Below are positions 50,676-60,527 of a DNA stretch of 64,000 nucleotides, piece after piece (positions within the stretch are counted from its first letter, which is position 1; the number at the start of each line of letters is the position of its first letter). The translations under genes were made by a program, and so were the position numbers. The stretch is from an uncultured Acetatifactor sp. (GTDB lineage Bacteria; Bacillota; Clostridia; Lachnospirales; Lachnospiraceae): positions 1 to 64,000 of the forward strand of contig CAJTZD010000011.1 of NCBI GenBank assembly GCA_910584235.1. The letters are read 5' to 3'. The notes below the pieces were generated by a model. The model ran no database searches. It was given only the letters and a program-made list of their open reading frames with translations, and was not told the origin of the DNA.

Positions 50676-52085
50676 ATGAAAGAATTTATGGACAAGGATT
50701 TCCTGTTGGAATCCGAGACGGCTAAGAAGCTGTTCCATGACTATGCGGAAACCACCCCGATACTGGACTATCACTGCCATATCAATCCCAGGGAGATTGC
50801 GGAGGACCGCCGTTTCGACAATATCACCCAGGTATGGCTGGGAGGCGATCATTATAAATGGCGCCTGATGCGTTCTTTTGGTGTGGAGGAAAAGTATATC
50901 ACAGGCGATGCGCCCGACTATGACAAATTCTGCAAATGGGCCGAGTGCCTGGGCAAGGCCATCGGCAATCCTCTGTTCCACTGGAGCCATCTGGAGCTCC
51001 AGCGGTATTTCGGCTATCACGGCGTTTTGAATAAGAATACGGCTGACGAGGTGTGGAAGCTGTGCAATGAAAAGCTGGCCCAGCCCTCCATGAGCGTCCG
51101 CAACCTGATCAAGCAGAGCAATGTGACCCTGATCTGTACCACGGACGATCCCGTAGACTCTCTGGAATGGCATCAGAAAATCGCAGAGGATAAATCTTTC
51201 GATGTAAAGGTCCTGCCTGCCTGGAGGCCCGATAAGGCCATGAATATCGAAAAAACCGATTATCTGAACTATCTGGATAAGCTGGCCGAGGTCTGCGGCA
51301 TGCCGGAGATCAACAGTTTCTCTGCCCTGAAGACGGCTTTAAGGCAGCGGATGGAATTCTTCGACTCCCGCGGCTGCTGTGTATCCGACCATGGGCTGGA
51401 GTACGTGATGTACTATCCCGCCAGCGACGACGAGATTGAGGCCATCTTCTTAAAGAGGCTCAACCGCATGACCCCCACCAGGGAGGAGGAGCTGAAGTTC
51501 AAGACTGCTTTCATGCTCTTCGTGGGCAGGGAATATCACAGGCTGGACTGGGCTATGCAGCTTCATTTCGGCTGCAAGCGCGACAACAATACAAAGATGT
51601 ATGATCTGCTTGGACCCGACACCGGCTACGACTGCATCAACAATGACGCACCCTCCGCGCAGATGGCTAATTTCCTGAATGCCCTGTGCAAAACCGATGA
51701 ACTGCCCAGGACCATCCTCTACAGCCTTAACCCCAATGACAATCAGGCCATCGGCACCATCATCGGCTGCTTCCAGGATTCCGGCGCAGTGGGTAAGGTA
51801 CAGCAGGGCAGCGCATGGTGGTTCAACGATCACAAGGTCGGCATGAGAGAGCAGCTGATCTCCCTGGCAAACCTGGGGAATCTGTCCGGTTTCGTGGGCA
51901 TGCTCACTGACTCCAGAAGCTTCCTGTCCTACACCAGGCACGAGTATTTCCGCAGGATCCTCTGCAACCTGATCGGCTATTGGGTGGAGGGCGGCGGTTT
52001 CCCGGCGGATATGGATACGCTGTCGGAAATCGTTAAGGATATCTCCTATTACAATGCCAAGAGATATTTCAAGTTCGATATCTGA
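50676..52085 (+). CDS. uxaC: Uronate (glucuronate/galacturonate) isomerase
   Basis: 469 residues. Converts D-glucuronate to D-fructuronate and D-galacturonate to D-tagaturonate. Amidohydrolase-fold start ILDYHCHINPREIAEDRRFDN with the HCH metal pair, QVWLGGDHYKWRLMRSFGVEE, TTDDPVDSLEWH, HFGCKRDNN and MLTDSRSFLSYTRHEYFRRIL are all UxaC signatures. GGAGGAG lies 9 nt upstream. It lies 160 bp after lacI. A weak TATAAT (50609-50614) could give it its own promoter. Confidence 0.96.
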   Translation: MKEFMDKDFLLESETAKKLFHDYAETTPILDYHCHINPREIAEDRRFDNITQVWLGGDHYKWRLMRSFGVEEKYITGDAPDYDKFCKWAECLGKAIGNPLFHWSHLELQRYFGYHGVLNKNTADEVWKLCNEKLAQPSMSVRNLIKQSNVTLICTTDDPVDSLEWHQKIAEDKSFDVKVLPAWRPDKAMNIEKTDYLNYLDKLAEVCGMPEINSFSALKTALRQRMEFFDSRGCCVSDHGLEYVMYYPASDDEIEAIFLKRLNRMTPTREEELKFKTAFMLFVGREYHRLDWAMQLHFGCKRDNNTKMYDLLGPDTGYDCINNDAPSAQMANFLNALCKTDELPRTILYSLNPNDNQAIGTIIGCFQDSGAVGKVQQGSAWWFNDHKVGMREQLISLANLGNLSGFVGMLTDSRSFLSYTRHEYFRRILCNLIGYWVEGGGFPADMDTLSEIVKDISYYNAKRYFKFDI

Positions 52086-52096
52086 GACAAAATGGA

Positions 52097-52131
52097 AAGC
52101 CCCTCCCAGCCAGCAGGCCGGAGGGGTTTTT
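52097..52131. terminator. Terminator between uxaC and buk
   Basis: CCCCTCC (52100-52106) pairs with GGAGGGG (52120-52126), followed by TTTTTC. The two flanking genes converge on it, and the minus strand has a matching pyrimidine end. Confidence 0.8.
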
Positions 52132-52157
52132 CATAACCAAATATCCGATTTCATGAT

Positions 52158-53225
52158 TTAATAATTCTTAGCCTCTTCCTCGCCTTTCAGCACACGCAGT
52201 GCGCCCTGTGCCAGCGCCAGCAGCTCGTCCTCGCCGGGATATACGGTGAAAGGCGCGATCCACTCCGCCCTTTCTTTCAGCGCGGCTACCACATCTGCGC
52301 CGTAGGCAATACCGCCAGTGACGATAATCTGATCCACCTTGCCTTTCAGCACGCAGGCCATAGAGCCGATGTCCTTTGCCACCTGCAGCAAAAACGCCTG
52401 CTTGGCTTCTATGGCTTCCTCATTGCCGCCGTCGGCCATCTTTGTCACTTCGCGCATGTCATTGGTGCCAAGGTAGGCGTTGAAACCGCCCTTGCCCACC
52501 ATCTTGCCGTATACTTCTTTTTCCGTATACTTGCCGGAAAAGCACATCTTGATCAATGCGCCGTTGGGAACGCCGCCTGCCCGCTCCGGGGAAAACGCGC
52601 CGTCGCCGTCTAAAGCATTGAAGACATCGATGACTTTCCCGTTCTCATGGGCGCCCACGGATACGCCGCCGCCCATGTGGACCACGATCAGCCGCAGGGA
52701 CTCATAGGCTTTCCCTGTCTCTTTCGCATACCGCTTTGCCACGGCTTTCTGGTTCAGGGCATGGAAGATACTCACTCTGGGAAGCTCCGGCACGCCGGAA
52801 TACCTGGCAATGGGCATCAGCTCATCCACCACCACCGGGTCAACGATATAGGACGGTACGCCGATGGAATCTCCGATCTCCTTAGCCAGAATGCCGCCTA
52901 AATTGGACGCATGCTGCCCCTGCACGCCCGCCTTTAAATCCGCCAGCAGTTCCTCGCTGACCGCATAGGTGCCGCCGGGAATGGGCTTTAACATGCCGCC
53001 CCGGCCTACCACTACGTTCAGGCTCTTGATGTCAAATTTCCTGGACTCCAGAAGATCCGTGATGATCTTCTTACGGAAGTCTTTCTGGTCTACGATACTG
53101 GCAAACTGTGCAATCTCCTCTGTGGAATGCCGCAGAGTTTCTTCAAATAACAGGGTCTCGTCCTCGAACACGCCGATTTTCGTGGAGGTGGAACCCGGGT
53201 TGATGATCAGGCTTTTGATGGACAT
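52158..53225 (-). CDS. buk: Butyrate kinase
   Basis: 355 residues. Converts butyryl phosphate and ADP to butyrate and ATP. Acetokinase-family phosphate loop LIINPGSTSTKIGVFEDE, then VVGRGGMLKPIPGG, HMGGGVSVGAHENG and IIVTGGIAYGADV. The start at 53225 has AGGAGG 9 nt upstream; the 16 residues before it are not conserved. It follows ptb by 126 bp in a two-gene operon. Confidence 0.96.
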   Translation of the reverse strand: MSIKSLIINPGSTSTKIGVFEDETLLFEETLRHSTEEIAQFASIVDQKDFRKKIITDLLESRKFDIKSLNVVVGRGGMLKPIPGGTYAVSEELLADLKAGVQGQHASNLGGILAKEIGDSIGVPSYIVDPVVVDELMPIARYSGVPELPRVSIFHALNQKAVAKRYAKETGKAYESLRLIVVHMGGGVSVGAHENGKVIDVFNALDGDGAFSPERAGGVPNGALIKMCFSGKYTEKEVYGKMVGKGGFNAYLGTNDMREVTKMADGGNEEAIEAKQAFLLQVAKDIGSMACVLKGKVDQIIVTGGIAYGADVVAALKERAEWIAPFTVYPGEDELLALAQGALRVLKGEEEAKNY

Positions 53226-53351
53226 TTTATCATTCCTCCTTTTTTCGCTTTGCATCTGCCTCTCGGGTATCATACCCGGCCGCGCTGTCCTGACAGATGC
53301 TGCCGCGGCATACGCCGCTTTCCCTATGATTTCTCTCCGCTGTCCCGCGGG

Positions 53352-54272
53352 TCAGGCTTTCTTCTGCAGCTCCTCGGATACCACTGCCGCAAGGGCGATG
53401 GAATTGACCTTGGTCTCGAAAGTATCGGAGCGGCTGGTCAGGATGACGGGCACCTTGGTGCCTGTGAGAATGCAGCCGTTCTTCATGTCCACCATATGTA
53501 CGATGGCCTTATATACCAGGTTGCCCGCATGGATATCCGGGAAGAGCAGTACGTCCGCGTCGCCCTGGATTTTCCTGTGGGTCGCTCCCTTGTGCTTCGC
53601 GGCCTCCGGGTCGATGGCCAGGTCCAAAGACAGGGGCCCGTCAATGATGCATCCGGGAATCTGACCCTCCTCGCACATCTTCGTCAGCTCATCCGCCTCC
53701 ACGGTAGCAGGCATCTTGGGATTGACCACTTCCACTGCCGCAAGGGGCGCTACCTTAGGCATCTCAATGCCGCAGGCGTTACAAACGGGAATGGTATTCT
53801 GGATGATATGAGCCTTGTCCTCCAGGGTAGGATAAGTCATAAAAGCCACGTCCGTAAGGAACAGCAGTCTGTCGATAGTGGGAACCTCAAATACCGCCAC
53901 ATGGGACAGAGGTTTGCCTGTGCGCAGACCCACCTCTTTATCCAGCACGCTCTTTAAGAAATCCTTGGTATCGATGATTCCTTTCATATACATATCGGCT
54001 CTGCCCTCATGAGCCAGCTTCACGGCCTTTAAGGAAGCCGCGATCATATCCGGCTCGTCAATAATCTCATAATCAGACAGATCCATATCAATCTGTGCGG
54101 CGATCTCACGGATCTTCGCCTCGTCTCCCACCAGAATCGCATCGGCAATCCCTCTGGCCTTAGCCTCTTTTACAGCCTCCAATACTGCGGAATCCTGCGC
54201 CACAGAAACGGACACTGTCTTCTTTGCGCATTTCTTGACCCTTTCCATAATGCTGTCAAAACCCTGTTTCAT
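53352..54272 (-). CDS. ptb: Phosphate butyryltransferase
   Basis: 306 residues. Transfers butyryl from CoA to phosphate. Family motifs: IADAILVGDEAKIREI, ADMYMKGIIDTKDFLKSVLD, PKVAPLAAVEVVNPKMPATV, GDADVLLFPDIHAGNLVYK and PVILTSRSDTFETKVNSIALA. The start at 54272 (MKQGFDSIME) is preceded by GGAAG and GAAAGG. With buk it forms the kinase route to butyrate, in addition to any CoA-transferase route. Confidence 0.95.
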   Translation of the reverse strand: MKQGFDSIMERVKKCAKKTVSVSVAQDSAVLEAVKEAKARGIADAILVGDEAKIREIAAQIDMDLSDYEIIDEPDMIAASLKAVKLAHEGRADMYMKGIIDTKDFLKSVLDKEVGLRTGKPLSHVAVFEVPTIDRLLFLTDVAFMTYPTLEDKAHIIQNTIPVCNACGIEMPKVAPLAAVEVVNPKMPATVEADELTKMCEEGQIPGCIIDGPLSLDLAIDPEAAKHKGATHRKIQGDADVLLFPDIHAGNLVYKAIVHMVDMKNGCILTGTKVPVILTSRSDTFETKVNSIALAAVVSEELQKKA

Positions 54273-54497
54273 TTTCCTGTCTTCTTCCTTTCTGCCCTGA
54301 CCGGGCATGTTCTTTTTGCCTGATTGTGTTCTCTTTCGGAGTCTTCATTCTTTTGGACACAAACAGAAACCGGATACCTGCTCCGGCTGCATGAATAGCA
54401 TAATATGTATTGCTCCTGTTATTAAGAACTATAACACACAGGCCTGCAAAATGCAAGAGTGAAAGGCCTTGACTATAGGGGAATCAGCGCTTATACT

Positions 54498-54522
54498 GCC
54501 GGCGCCTTTGCGGGGCGCCGGC
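54498..54522. terminator. GC-rich hairpin after GH95 gene
   Basis: GCCGGCGCC (54498-54506) pairs with GGCGCCGGC (54514-54522). It is 18 bp after the GH95 stop and without a clean U run, so it may be a terminator or processing stem. Confidence 0.5.
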
Positions 54523-54539
54523 ATATTTATGCATGTATA

Positions 54540-56669
54540 TCAGTCAATGATCTGCGCCTTATTGCCCTCCCACCGGAAGCTGATCTTCTCACCGCCTCTG
54601 GTGACAAAGCCCCGCACTTCGCCGCTCTTCCACTCTTTCGGAAGCGCCGGGAGAAGCTGCGTCTCGCCGGTATGACTCTGCATCAGGGCCTCGCAGATAG
54701 CGGATACGATCCCGAAATTGCCGTCAATCTGGAAAGGCGGATGGGCGTCCATCATGTTCGGGTATATGGATGCGGCGAACATATGGCGGATATGGTGCAT
54801 GACGCCATCCGGATTTTTCAGCCTGGCATGGACATTGGCGATCCAGGCGTTGGACCATCCGGTGCCGCCTCCGCCATTGTCAAGTCTTCCCTGCAGGGTC
54901 TTTCTCACCGCCTCATCCATCTCTCCGTCCGCCCAGATATCCGATGGGAAGAAGCCGTACAGATGGGAAATATGGCGATGTCCCCGCTCACGTTCCTCAA
55001 GGACGCAGCCCCACTCCAGGATACGTCCGTCCTCCCCTATGGCAACGGGCTTGACCTTACTCAGAATCTTCCGGTAATGTTCGGTGTCCTCTCCCAGGAT
55101 CTGTCCCGCTTTTATCGTCTTGTCAAACAGATCATAGATAATGGACAGATCCATGGCGCTTCCCTCACACACCGCGCATCTGCTGCCGTTCCAGATAAAT
55201 TCGTTTTCCGGGGATGTAGACGGGCTCGTGGTCAGATATCCCTCCCCATCCTCCACCATCCAATCCTCCAGGAAGTCTGCCGCCCCGGTCAATACCGGAT
55301 AATATTCCCGGAGAAACGCCTGATCTCCGGTATGCAGATAATGCTCCCAGATGTGCCTTGCGCTCCAGAAGCCGCCCATCTGCCAGAAGCCCCAGATGGG
55401 ATTTTTCGTAGCCTCGTAATTGAATCTCCACAGATCACTGTTGTGCCAGCTGGCCCACCCGCGCAGTCCGAAATGATTGCCTTTTTTTGCAAGATCCTTT
55501 AGCATCTCCAGCAGAGGCATATGGCATTCCGGCAGATCGCAGGTCTCAACCGGCCAGTAGTTCATCTGGGTATTGATATTCATGGTATAATTGCTTGCCC
55601 ATGGCGGTACGGGCTTTTCATTCCAGATTCCCTGGAGATTCATAGCCTGTGTCCCGGGCTGGGAGGCGCATATGGCCAAATACCTGCCATAGTCAAACAG
55701 GAGGCACACCAGGCCGTTATCCACGGTTCCTTCCCCCGCTTTCCGGATTCTCACATCCGTGGGGAGCGCGCTGTAGTCCTCTCCGTGAATCTGCAGCGAG
55801 ACACGGTCATAATACTTTCTGTAGGCCTCCATATGTCTCTGCCGCAGTGTTTCATAAGTATAGCCTGCCGCGGCTTCCAGCGTAAGCCTGCACTGGTCCT
55901 TATATTCCCGGCCCTGGGAGACGGGCATTTTGTCATATCCGTTGAAGCTGGTCTTCAGGGAAAAGAGAATCGTGATCTCCGAAACCCCGACGACCATCAC
56001 GGAATTGCCTCCCGAAGCAAGCTGTTGGTAATCCTTGGCCAGCACTTTCATGAGGGAACAGAACTGTACGCTCTCTTCCTCCGTGTACACATTGTCGCGT
56101 TCTGTAGGGCATCTCCCCTGTATCTCTATGGCTCCGTTTTTTTCTTTGGCACAATTTTCCAGCGTCACTGCCTGATAAATGTGGAACTGCTTCCCTTTCT
56201 GGCATCCGATATGCACTACAAGAACATCATCTTCCAGTGAGACAAAGGCTTCCTTTTCGATGAGCTCGCCATTGTACCGGAAAGCCGTCCGGGTGATTCC
56301 GCTTGCCAGGTCCAGCTCACGGCGGTAATCCGTTATCTCGCATTTGGGATTTTCACAGATCATGTCGATGAAAATGCTGCCATAGGGCACATACATCTGT
56401 GAATTAACACCTGCCATTGTCTCCGAGAGAGCCCTGTGCGCCTGGTCATATTCCTTCTCCCTCAGCAGGCGGCGGACGCGGGCAAGTTCTTCCATGCTGT
56501 GCTCTGTGGCGCACTTTCCGGGATGTCCTGTCCAGAGCGTGTCCTCATTGATCTGAAGCCTGTCGCGGAACACCCCTCCGAAGACCATGGCTCCCAGCCT
56601 CCCGTTTCCCAGGGGCAGCGCTTCCTCCCATGTTTCGGCCTCTTTCGCATACCATAATTTGCGTTCCAT
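54540..56669 (-). CDS. GH95 glycoside hydrolase (alpha-L-fucosidase/galactosidase type)
   Basis: 709 residues. Family 95 removes alpha-1,2-L-fucose (or L-galactose) from glycans. Start WYAKEAETWEEALPLGNGR is the family N-terminus. Catalytic positions are kept: N364 and N366 in MNINTQMNYW, E488 in TSPSTSPENEF and D649 in FQIDGNFG; GTGWSNAWIANVHARL is also typical. No signal peptide, so it acts inside the cell on imported fragments. About 60-80 residues shorter than many members, mostly in the N-terminal beta domain. AGAGAGG precedes the start. Confidence 0.9.
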   Translation of the reverse strand: MERKLWYAKEAETWEEALPLGNGRLGAMVFGGVFRDRLQINEDTLWTGHPGKCATEHSMEELARVRRLLREKEYDQAHRALSETMAGVNSQMYVPYGSIFIDMICENPKCEITDYRRELDLASGITRTAFRYNGELIEKEAFVSLEDDVLVVHIGCQKGKQFHIYQAVTLENCAKEKNGAIEIQGRCPTERDNVYTEEESVQFCSLMKVLAKDYQQLASGGNSVMVVGVSEITILFSLKTSFNGYDKMPVSQGREYKDQCRLTLEAAAGYTYETLRQRHMEAYRKYYDRVSLQIHGEDYSALPTDVRIRKAGEGTVDNGLVCLLFDYGRYLAICASQPGTQAMNLQGIWNEKPVPPWASNYTMNINTQMNYWPVETCDLPECHMPLLEMLKDLAKKGNHFGLRGWASWHNSDLWRFNYEATKNPIWGFWQMGGFWSARHIWEHYLHTGDQAFLREYYPVLTGAADFLEDWMVEDGEGYLTTSPSTSPENEFIWNGSRCAVCEGSAMDLSIIYDLFDKTIKAGQILGEDTEHYRKILSKVKPVAIGEDGRILEWGCVLEERERGHRHISHLYGFFPSDIWADGEMDEAVRKTLQGRLDNGGGGTGWSNAWIANVHARLKNPDGVMHHIRHMFAASIYPNMMDAHPPFQIDGNFGIVSAICEALMQSHTGETQLLPALPKEWKSGEVRGFVTRGGEKISFRWEGNKAQIID

Positions 56670-56895
56670 TTTCTGTCCTCTCTTCTCGTTTTGTATATGC
56701 CCCCGCCCCTCCGGGGAAAGGCAGGCATCATATCCAGATTATTATAACTCATATACCGGGATTTTGGTATGACTATTCTTCAAATTAGTACACTATTTTT
56801 ATTTTCTCCCATCTATTGCTTTTTAAAGAAAACTAATATATAGTAAAAATTGAAAACAAACTCGGAGCGCAGCCAAAACAAAGGAGTCAGACAAT

Positions 56896-57564
56896 ATGAA
56901 TTCATTCGATATCATCGGCCCCGTCATGGTGGGGCCATCCAGCTCCCACACCGCGGGAGCTGTCAAGATCGGAAATATTTCGCGAAAGCTGCTGGGAGCG
57001 CCTGTCCGGAAAGCGGATATTTTTTTCCACGGTTCTTTCCTTGCCACGGGAAAGGGGCATGGGACGGACAGAGCCCTGGTGGCAGGACTGCTGGGCTTTC
57101 CGGTAGACGATTCCCGGATTCCGGAATCGTTCCGCTATGCCCAGGAGGCCGGAATGGAATACCGCCTGTCAGGCATTGACTTAGGCGACGTACATCCCAA
57201 TTCGGTGAAGCTCCTCCTAAGGGGCGAGGAGGGACAGAAAATAGAGATCGTGGCCGCCTCCGTGGGCGGCGGCGCCATCCGGGTCACCCAGATCGACGGT
57301 CTGCCCGCCAATTTCTCCGGAGATTATCCTACATTGGTGGTAAATAATTTAGACCAGCCAGGCCATGTGACGGAGATCACATCCATGCTCAGCCACAAGT
57401 CCATCAATATCGCCACCATGCAGCTGTACCGCTCCTCCAAGGGAGGCCATGCGGTCATCGTGCTGGAATGCGACCAGGAGGTTCCTGCCGAGGCCATCCG
57501 CTGGCTGTCCCATCTGGAGGGCATTCTGAAAGTGACTTACCTGGGGCTGGCGGAGCGGACCTGA
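56896..57564 (+). CDS. sdaAB: L-serine dehydratase, iron-sulfur-dependent, beta subunit
   Basis: 222 residues. FDIIGPVMVGPSSSHTAGAVK is the family start; the C-terminal ~75 residues form an ACT domain (LVVNNLDQPGHVTEITSMLS). Pairs with SdaAA to deaminate serine to pyruvate and ammonia. AAAGGAG stands 9 nt before the ATG. The sdaAA gene starts 76 bp downstream. Confidence 0.95.
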   Translation: MNSFDIIGPVMVGPSSSHTAGAVKIGNISRKLLGAPVRKADIFFHGSFLATGKGHGTDRALVAGLLGFPVDDSRIPESFRYAQEAGMEYRLSGIDLGDVHPNSVKLLLRGEEGQKIEIVAASVGGGAIRVTQIDGLPANFSGDYPTLVVNNLDQPGHVTEITSMLSHKSINIATMQLYRSSKGGHAVIVLECDQEVPAEAIRWLSHLEGILKVTYLGLAERT

Positions 57565-57640
57565 GCGGCCGGTTCCATCCGCAATGCAGCGCGGACAGGG
57601 GCTGTATCCCGTACTATACCCACAGAACAGGAGAAAATGT

Positions 57641-58510
57641 ATGTATCAATCATTCCAGGAAATCATGGACATAGAGAAAGAGACCGGAAAGAAATTCTGG
57701 GAAATCGTAAGAGACAATGACTGCAGGGAACTGGAGATCAGCAAGGATGAGGCTTTCCGCCGGATGCAGGCCATGTACCAGGCCATGGGGGAGGCCGACG
57801 GTTCCTATGATCCGGCTCTGTCCTCCGCCAGCGGACTGGTGGGCGGAGACGGAGAAAAGCTTTCCGCCGCCCGAAAGAGCGGCGCCCTGCTGTGCGGCCC
57901 TTTCCTGGGGCTGGTCATGGAGAAAGCCGTGAAGATGGGAGAGTCCAACGCCTGTATGCGGCGTATCGTGGCAGCCCCCACCGCCGGGTCCTGCGGAGTG
58001 TTGCCGGCCGTACTCCTCTCTCTGGAGGAGGAGAAAGGATACCCTGCGGATGAGATGGTGAAAGCCCTCTATGTCAGCGCAGGCATAGGAGGCATCATCG
58101 CCCAGCGGGCATCCGTGTCCGGAGCGGCAGGGGGATGCCAGGCCGAGATCGGAGCCGCCTCCGCCATGGCTGCCGGCGGCGTCGCTTTTCTGCTGGGAGG
58201 AGACGGGGAAGCTATCGCCCATGCCGCCGCCCTGGCCATGAAAAATCTTCTGGGCCTTGCCTGCGATCCTGTGGCAGGACTGGTGGAGGTTCCCTGCGTG
58301 AAACGGAACGTCATCGGCGCGGTAAACGCCCTGACCTCAGCGGACCTGGCGAATGCGGGCATCCGCAGCAAGATTCCTCCGGATGAGGTGTTCGACGCCA
58401 TGCGAAGCGTGGGGAAGATGCTGCCTGAGGATCTGCGGGAGACGGGAAAGGGCGGCCTTGCGGCCACCCCCACGGGCGTTGCTTTCCGGGAGGGCCTGAA
58501 GACTTTCTAG
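57641..58510 (+). CDS. sdaAA: L-serine dehydratase, iron-sulfur-dependent, alpha subunit
   Basis: 289 residues. Cysteines for the [4Fe-4S] cluster appear in PTAGSCGVLPAVLL, LACDPVAGLVEVPCVKRNV; GGCQAEIGAASAMAAGG is also family-typical. The start at 57641 (MYQSFQEIMDIEKETG) follows AGGAGAAAATGT; the frame before it covers the sdaAB end and is not coding. Ends overlapping the convergent carboxypeptidase gene by 4 bp. Confidence 0.95.
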   Translation: MYQSFQEIMDIEKETGKKFWEIVRDNDCRELEISKDEAFRRMQAMYQAMGEADGSYDPALSSASGLVGGDGEKLSAARKSGALLCGPFLGLVMEKAVKMGESNACMRRIVAAPTAGSCGVLPAVLLSLEEEKGYPADEMVKALYVSAGIGGIIAQRASVSGAAGGCQAEIGAASAMAAGGVAFLLGGDGEAIAHAAALAMKNLLGLACDPVAGLVEVPCVKRNVIGAVNALTSADLANAGIRSKIPPDEVFDAMRSVGKMLPEDLRETGKGGLAATPTGVAFREGLKTF

Positions 58511-59727
58511 GCGCCTCCCCCCTGCTCTCCCGCCTCTTCGGTTTCCGGCAGGAATGTCTGGTACAGCTCTACCTGATCGCTAATACAGGTCCAGGTGCTG
58601 ACGGAGCCTGCGGTTACGCACAGATATTCCCTGCCGTACCTGTCCAGCCCCAGGCTGGCCGCACAGCTGCCGGACTGGTCTACATATCCCGTCTTGGCGC
58701 ACAGTACCTCCCCATGGGTGTCCTTGTCCTCGATCCGCCGCAGAAACCAATTTGAGATCAGCAGCCCCTCCGGATGCTCCGGCGTCAGGGATGTGTTGTA
58801 GGTGTGGGCTGCCATCACATCCCTGCAGAACGGATTGTCCACCGCGGCTTTTAAAATGACAGCCATGTCATATGCAGTGGAATAATGGGCCTCGTCATAG
58901 ATACCCACGCAATTGGTCACATGGGTGGTCTCTCCCAGCCCCATTTCATCCAGCTTCTCATTCATCATATCCACGAAAGCCTCGTGGGAGCCTGCCACAT
59001 AAATAGCCAGTGCCAGCGCGGAATCCGCGCCGGAGGGCAGAATCGTTCCGTAGAACATATCCCTGACTGTCACGTTCTCGTTCAGGGCATGGCCGGTATT
59101 GCTGCAGCCATTGACAAAGCTGTAGTCCGTGATGGCTATGGTAATAGGCGCGGTCTTGTCCAGATCTTCCGCTGTCAGATGCTCTGCCGCCACCAGAACC
59201 GTCAGCATCTTGGTCATGGAGGCGGGATTCATCCGCGTATAGGCCTCTCTCTGAGCCAGAATTTCTCCGGTCTGGGCATTAATGAACACCCCGTATTTGC
59301 TCAGATTTGTCTCGGTAAAGTCCTTTGTGTTCTCTGTGGTCCGAAATACCGCGCTCTCTTCCCAGATCACGCCTCCCAGGGGCGCCAGGGTCGGGAATGG
59401 TCCCATTGCTTCCCCCTGCGTATCCGGCTGTGAGGAACTCTCTGTTTGGTCTGCATTCCCGGGAATCCCCGGATTCTCCTGATTCATGACGCCGTCTTTC
59501 TCCCGGCTTTCTGCCAGGTTCTGACTTTCACCCGATTCTTCTTCCTGTCCGCTGTCCCTGTGAGACATGGCTGCGGCGCCGATTCCCATGCCGACGCCGA
59601 TCATGATGGCCAGCCCTGCCGCCACCGGAATGCCCCATTTATATAAAAGCTCGCGTCTGCGCTTTTCTTTCTTCATCTGTTCCAGGCGCGCCCTGCGGCG
59701 GGCCTGACGTTCTTCTTCTGTTTCCAT
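58507..59727 (-). CDS. D-alanyl-D-alanine carboxypeptidase (PBP5/DacF type)
   Basis: 406 residues. A membrane anchor (residues ~31-52, VAAGLAIMIGVGMGIGAAAM) after a basic N-terminus, a Glu/Gln/Ser linker, then the S11 serine transpeptidase fold. SxxK is SMTK (NPASMTKMLTVLVAAEHL), the KTG box is CAKTGYVDQSG, and the SxN box reads SGA (LPSGADSALAL), which is a known variant. Trims stem peptides of peptidoglycan. Confidence 0.9.
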   Translation of the reverse strand: METEEERQARRRARLEQMKKEKRRRELLYKWGIPVAAGLAIMIGVGMGIGAAAMSHRDSGQEEESGESQNLAESREKDGVMNQENPGIPGNADQTESSSQPDTQGEAMGPFPTLAPLGGVIWEESAVFRTTENTKDFTETNLSKYGVFINAQTGEILAQREAYTRMNPASMTKMLTVLVAAEHLTAEDLDKTAPITIAITDYSFVNGCSNTGHALNENVTVRDMFYGTILPSGADSALALAIYVAGSHEAFVDMMNEKLDEMGLGETTHVTNCVGIYDEAHYSTAYDMAVILKAAVDNPFCRDVMAAHTYNTSLTPEHPEGLLISNWFLRRIEDKDTHGEVLCAKTGYVDQSGSCAASLGLDRYGREYLCVTAGSVSTWTCISDQVELYQTFLPETEEAGEQGGGA

Positions 59728-59843
59728 CTATGTTAAGGTTTCCTTTCTTATTCCAGTTCCGAAGCCTCTTAAGAAAATGCCCTTTTCGGAGTTCAGCTTC
59801 CGGTCACTTATTTCATGTGCCCGCAATCTGAACCGGGCTTTTT

Positions 59844-60527
59844 CTATGACACTTCTGTCTCCAGTTCCGAAGCCTCCCGCCACCGGGTTAACCGCTCCTC
59901 GAATTGTCCGTAGAAGTCCCGGTCGGTTTCGTAGGCTTGCATATAAAAGGTCTGTAGCAGCAATGTATTCAGGCGCTTTGCCTCCTCCAAATCTTCCTCT
60001 CCCGCCGCTTTTTCCTCCACTGCGCTTATGACGGAATGCCACTGGCAGATGAAAGTATGGTTTCTGGCCTGATTCGGGGTATCGATCCACTTTGACACCT
60101 TGACCTTGGCACGTTTTTTCTCCTGGCACTCCCCGACCTGGAGAAAATACTTGAAATCACCGTTCTCATAAAACCGCCCCAGCGGGAACAGGCGACAAAC
60201 GCCGGGGCGCCAGGCATGGATACTGCAGCGTCCGCCCTCGTCCAGAAAGGCGCAGCGCTCCTCAGCCCCCGTCATCTTCATGCTGGGCAGAATGACTCCA
60301 TTAGTCACTCCCAATTCCAGCATTTCCTCCCCCAACAGCGCAGGCAGGCTCTTCCCCACACCCTGCTGCAGCCGGTATATGTCAAAGGGATCCAGAATCA
60401 CCGAGTTTCCCATGCCCGTACAGCATTTATGACAGCCCTTACAGCCATGGCAGTCTGCCTTTACCATATCGTTGCCGCCATACAGGCGCCCGTCAGAAAT
60501 CTCTTCGAGACTGACATATCTCTTCAT
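59844..60527 (-). CDS. YkgJ-family cysteine-cluster protein
   Basis: 227 residues. ADCHGCKGCHKCCTGMGNSV (~residues 25-43) gives the multi-cysteine cluster and CSIHAWRPGVCRLFPLG gives the second, as in the YkgJ/UPF0153 family, which may bind zinc or an iron-sulfur cluster. The C-terminal half is helical and charged. GGGGAAG precedes the ATG. The last 16 bp of its coding region (59861-59876) recur at 59753-59768. Confidence 0.85.
   Translation of the reverse strand: MKRYVSLEEISDGRLYGGNDMVKADCHGCKGCHKCCTGMGNSVILDPFDIYRLQQGVGKSLPALLGEEMLELGVTNGVILPSMKMTGAEERCAFLDEGGRCSIHAWRPGVCRLFPLGRFYENGDFKYFLQVGECQEKKRAKVKVSKWIDTPNQARNHTFICQWHSVISAVEEKAAGEEDLEEAKRLNTLLLQTFYMQAYETDRDFYGQFEERLTRWREASELETEVS

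Noticed and set aside
59728..60129. 133-codon minus-strand frame overlapping the YkgJ gene
   Set aside because: Shifted frame over the YkgJ gene; Arg/Gly/Lys-rich with no motif.
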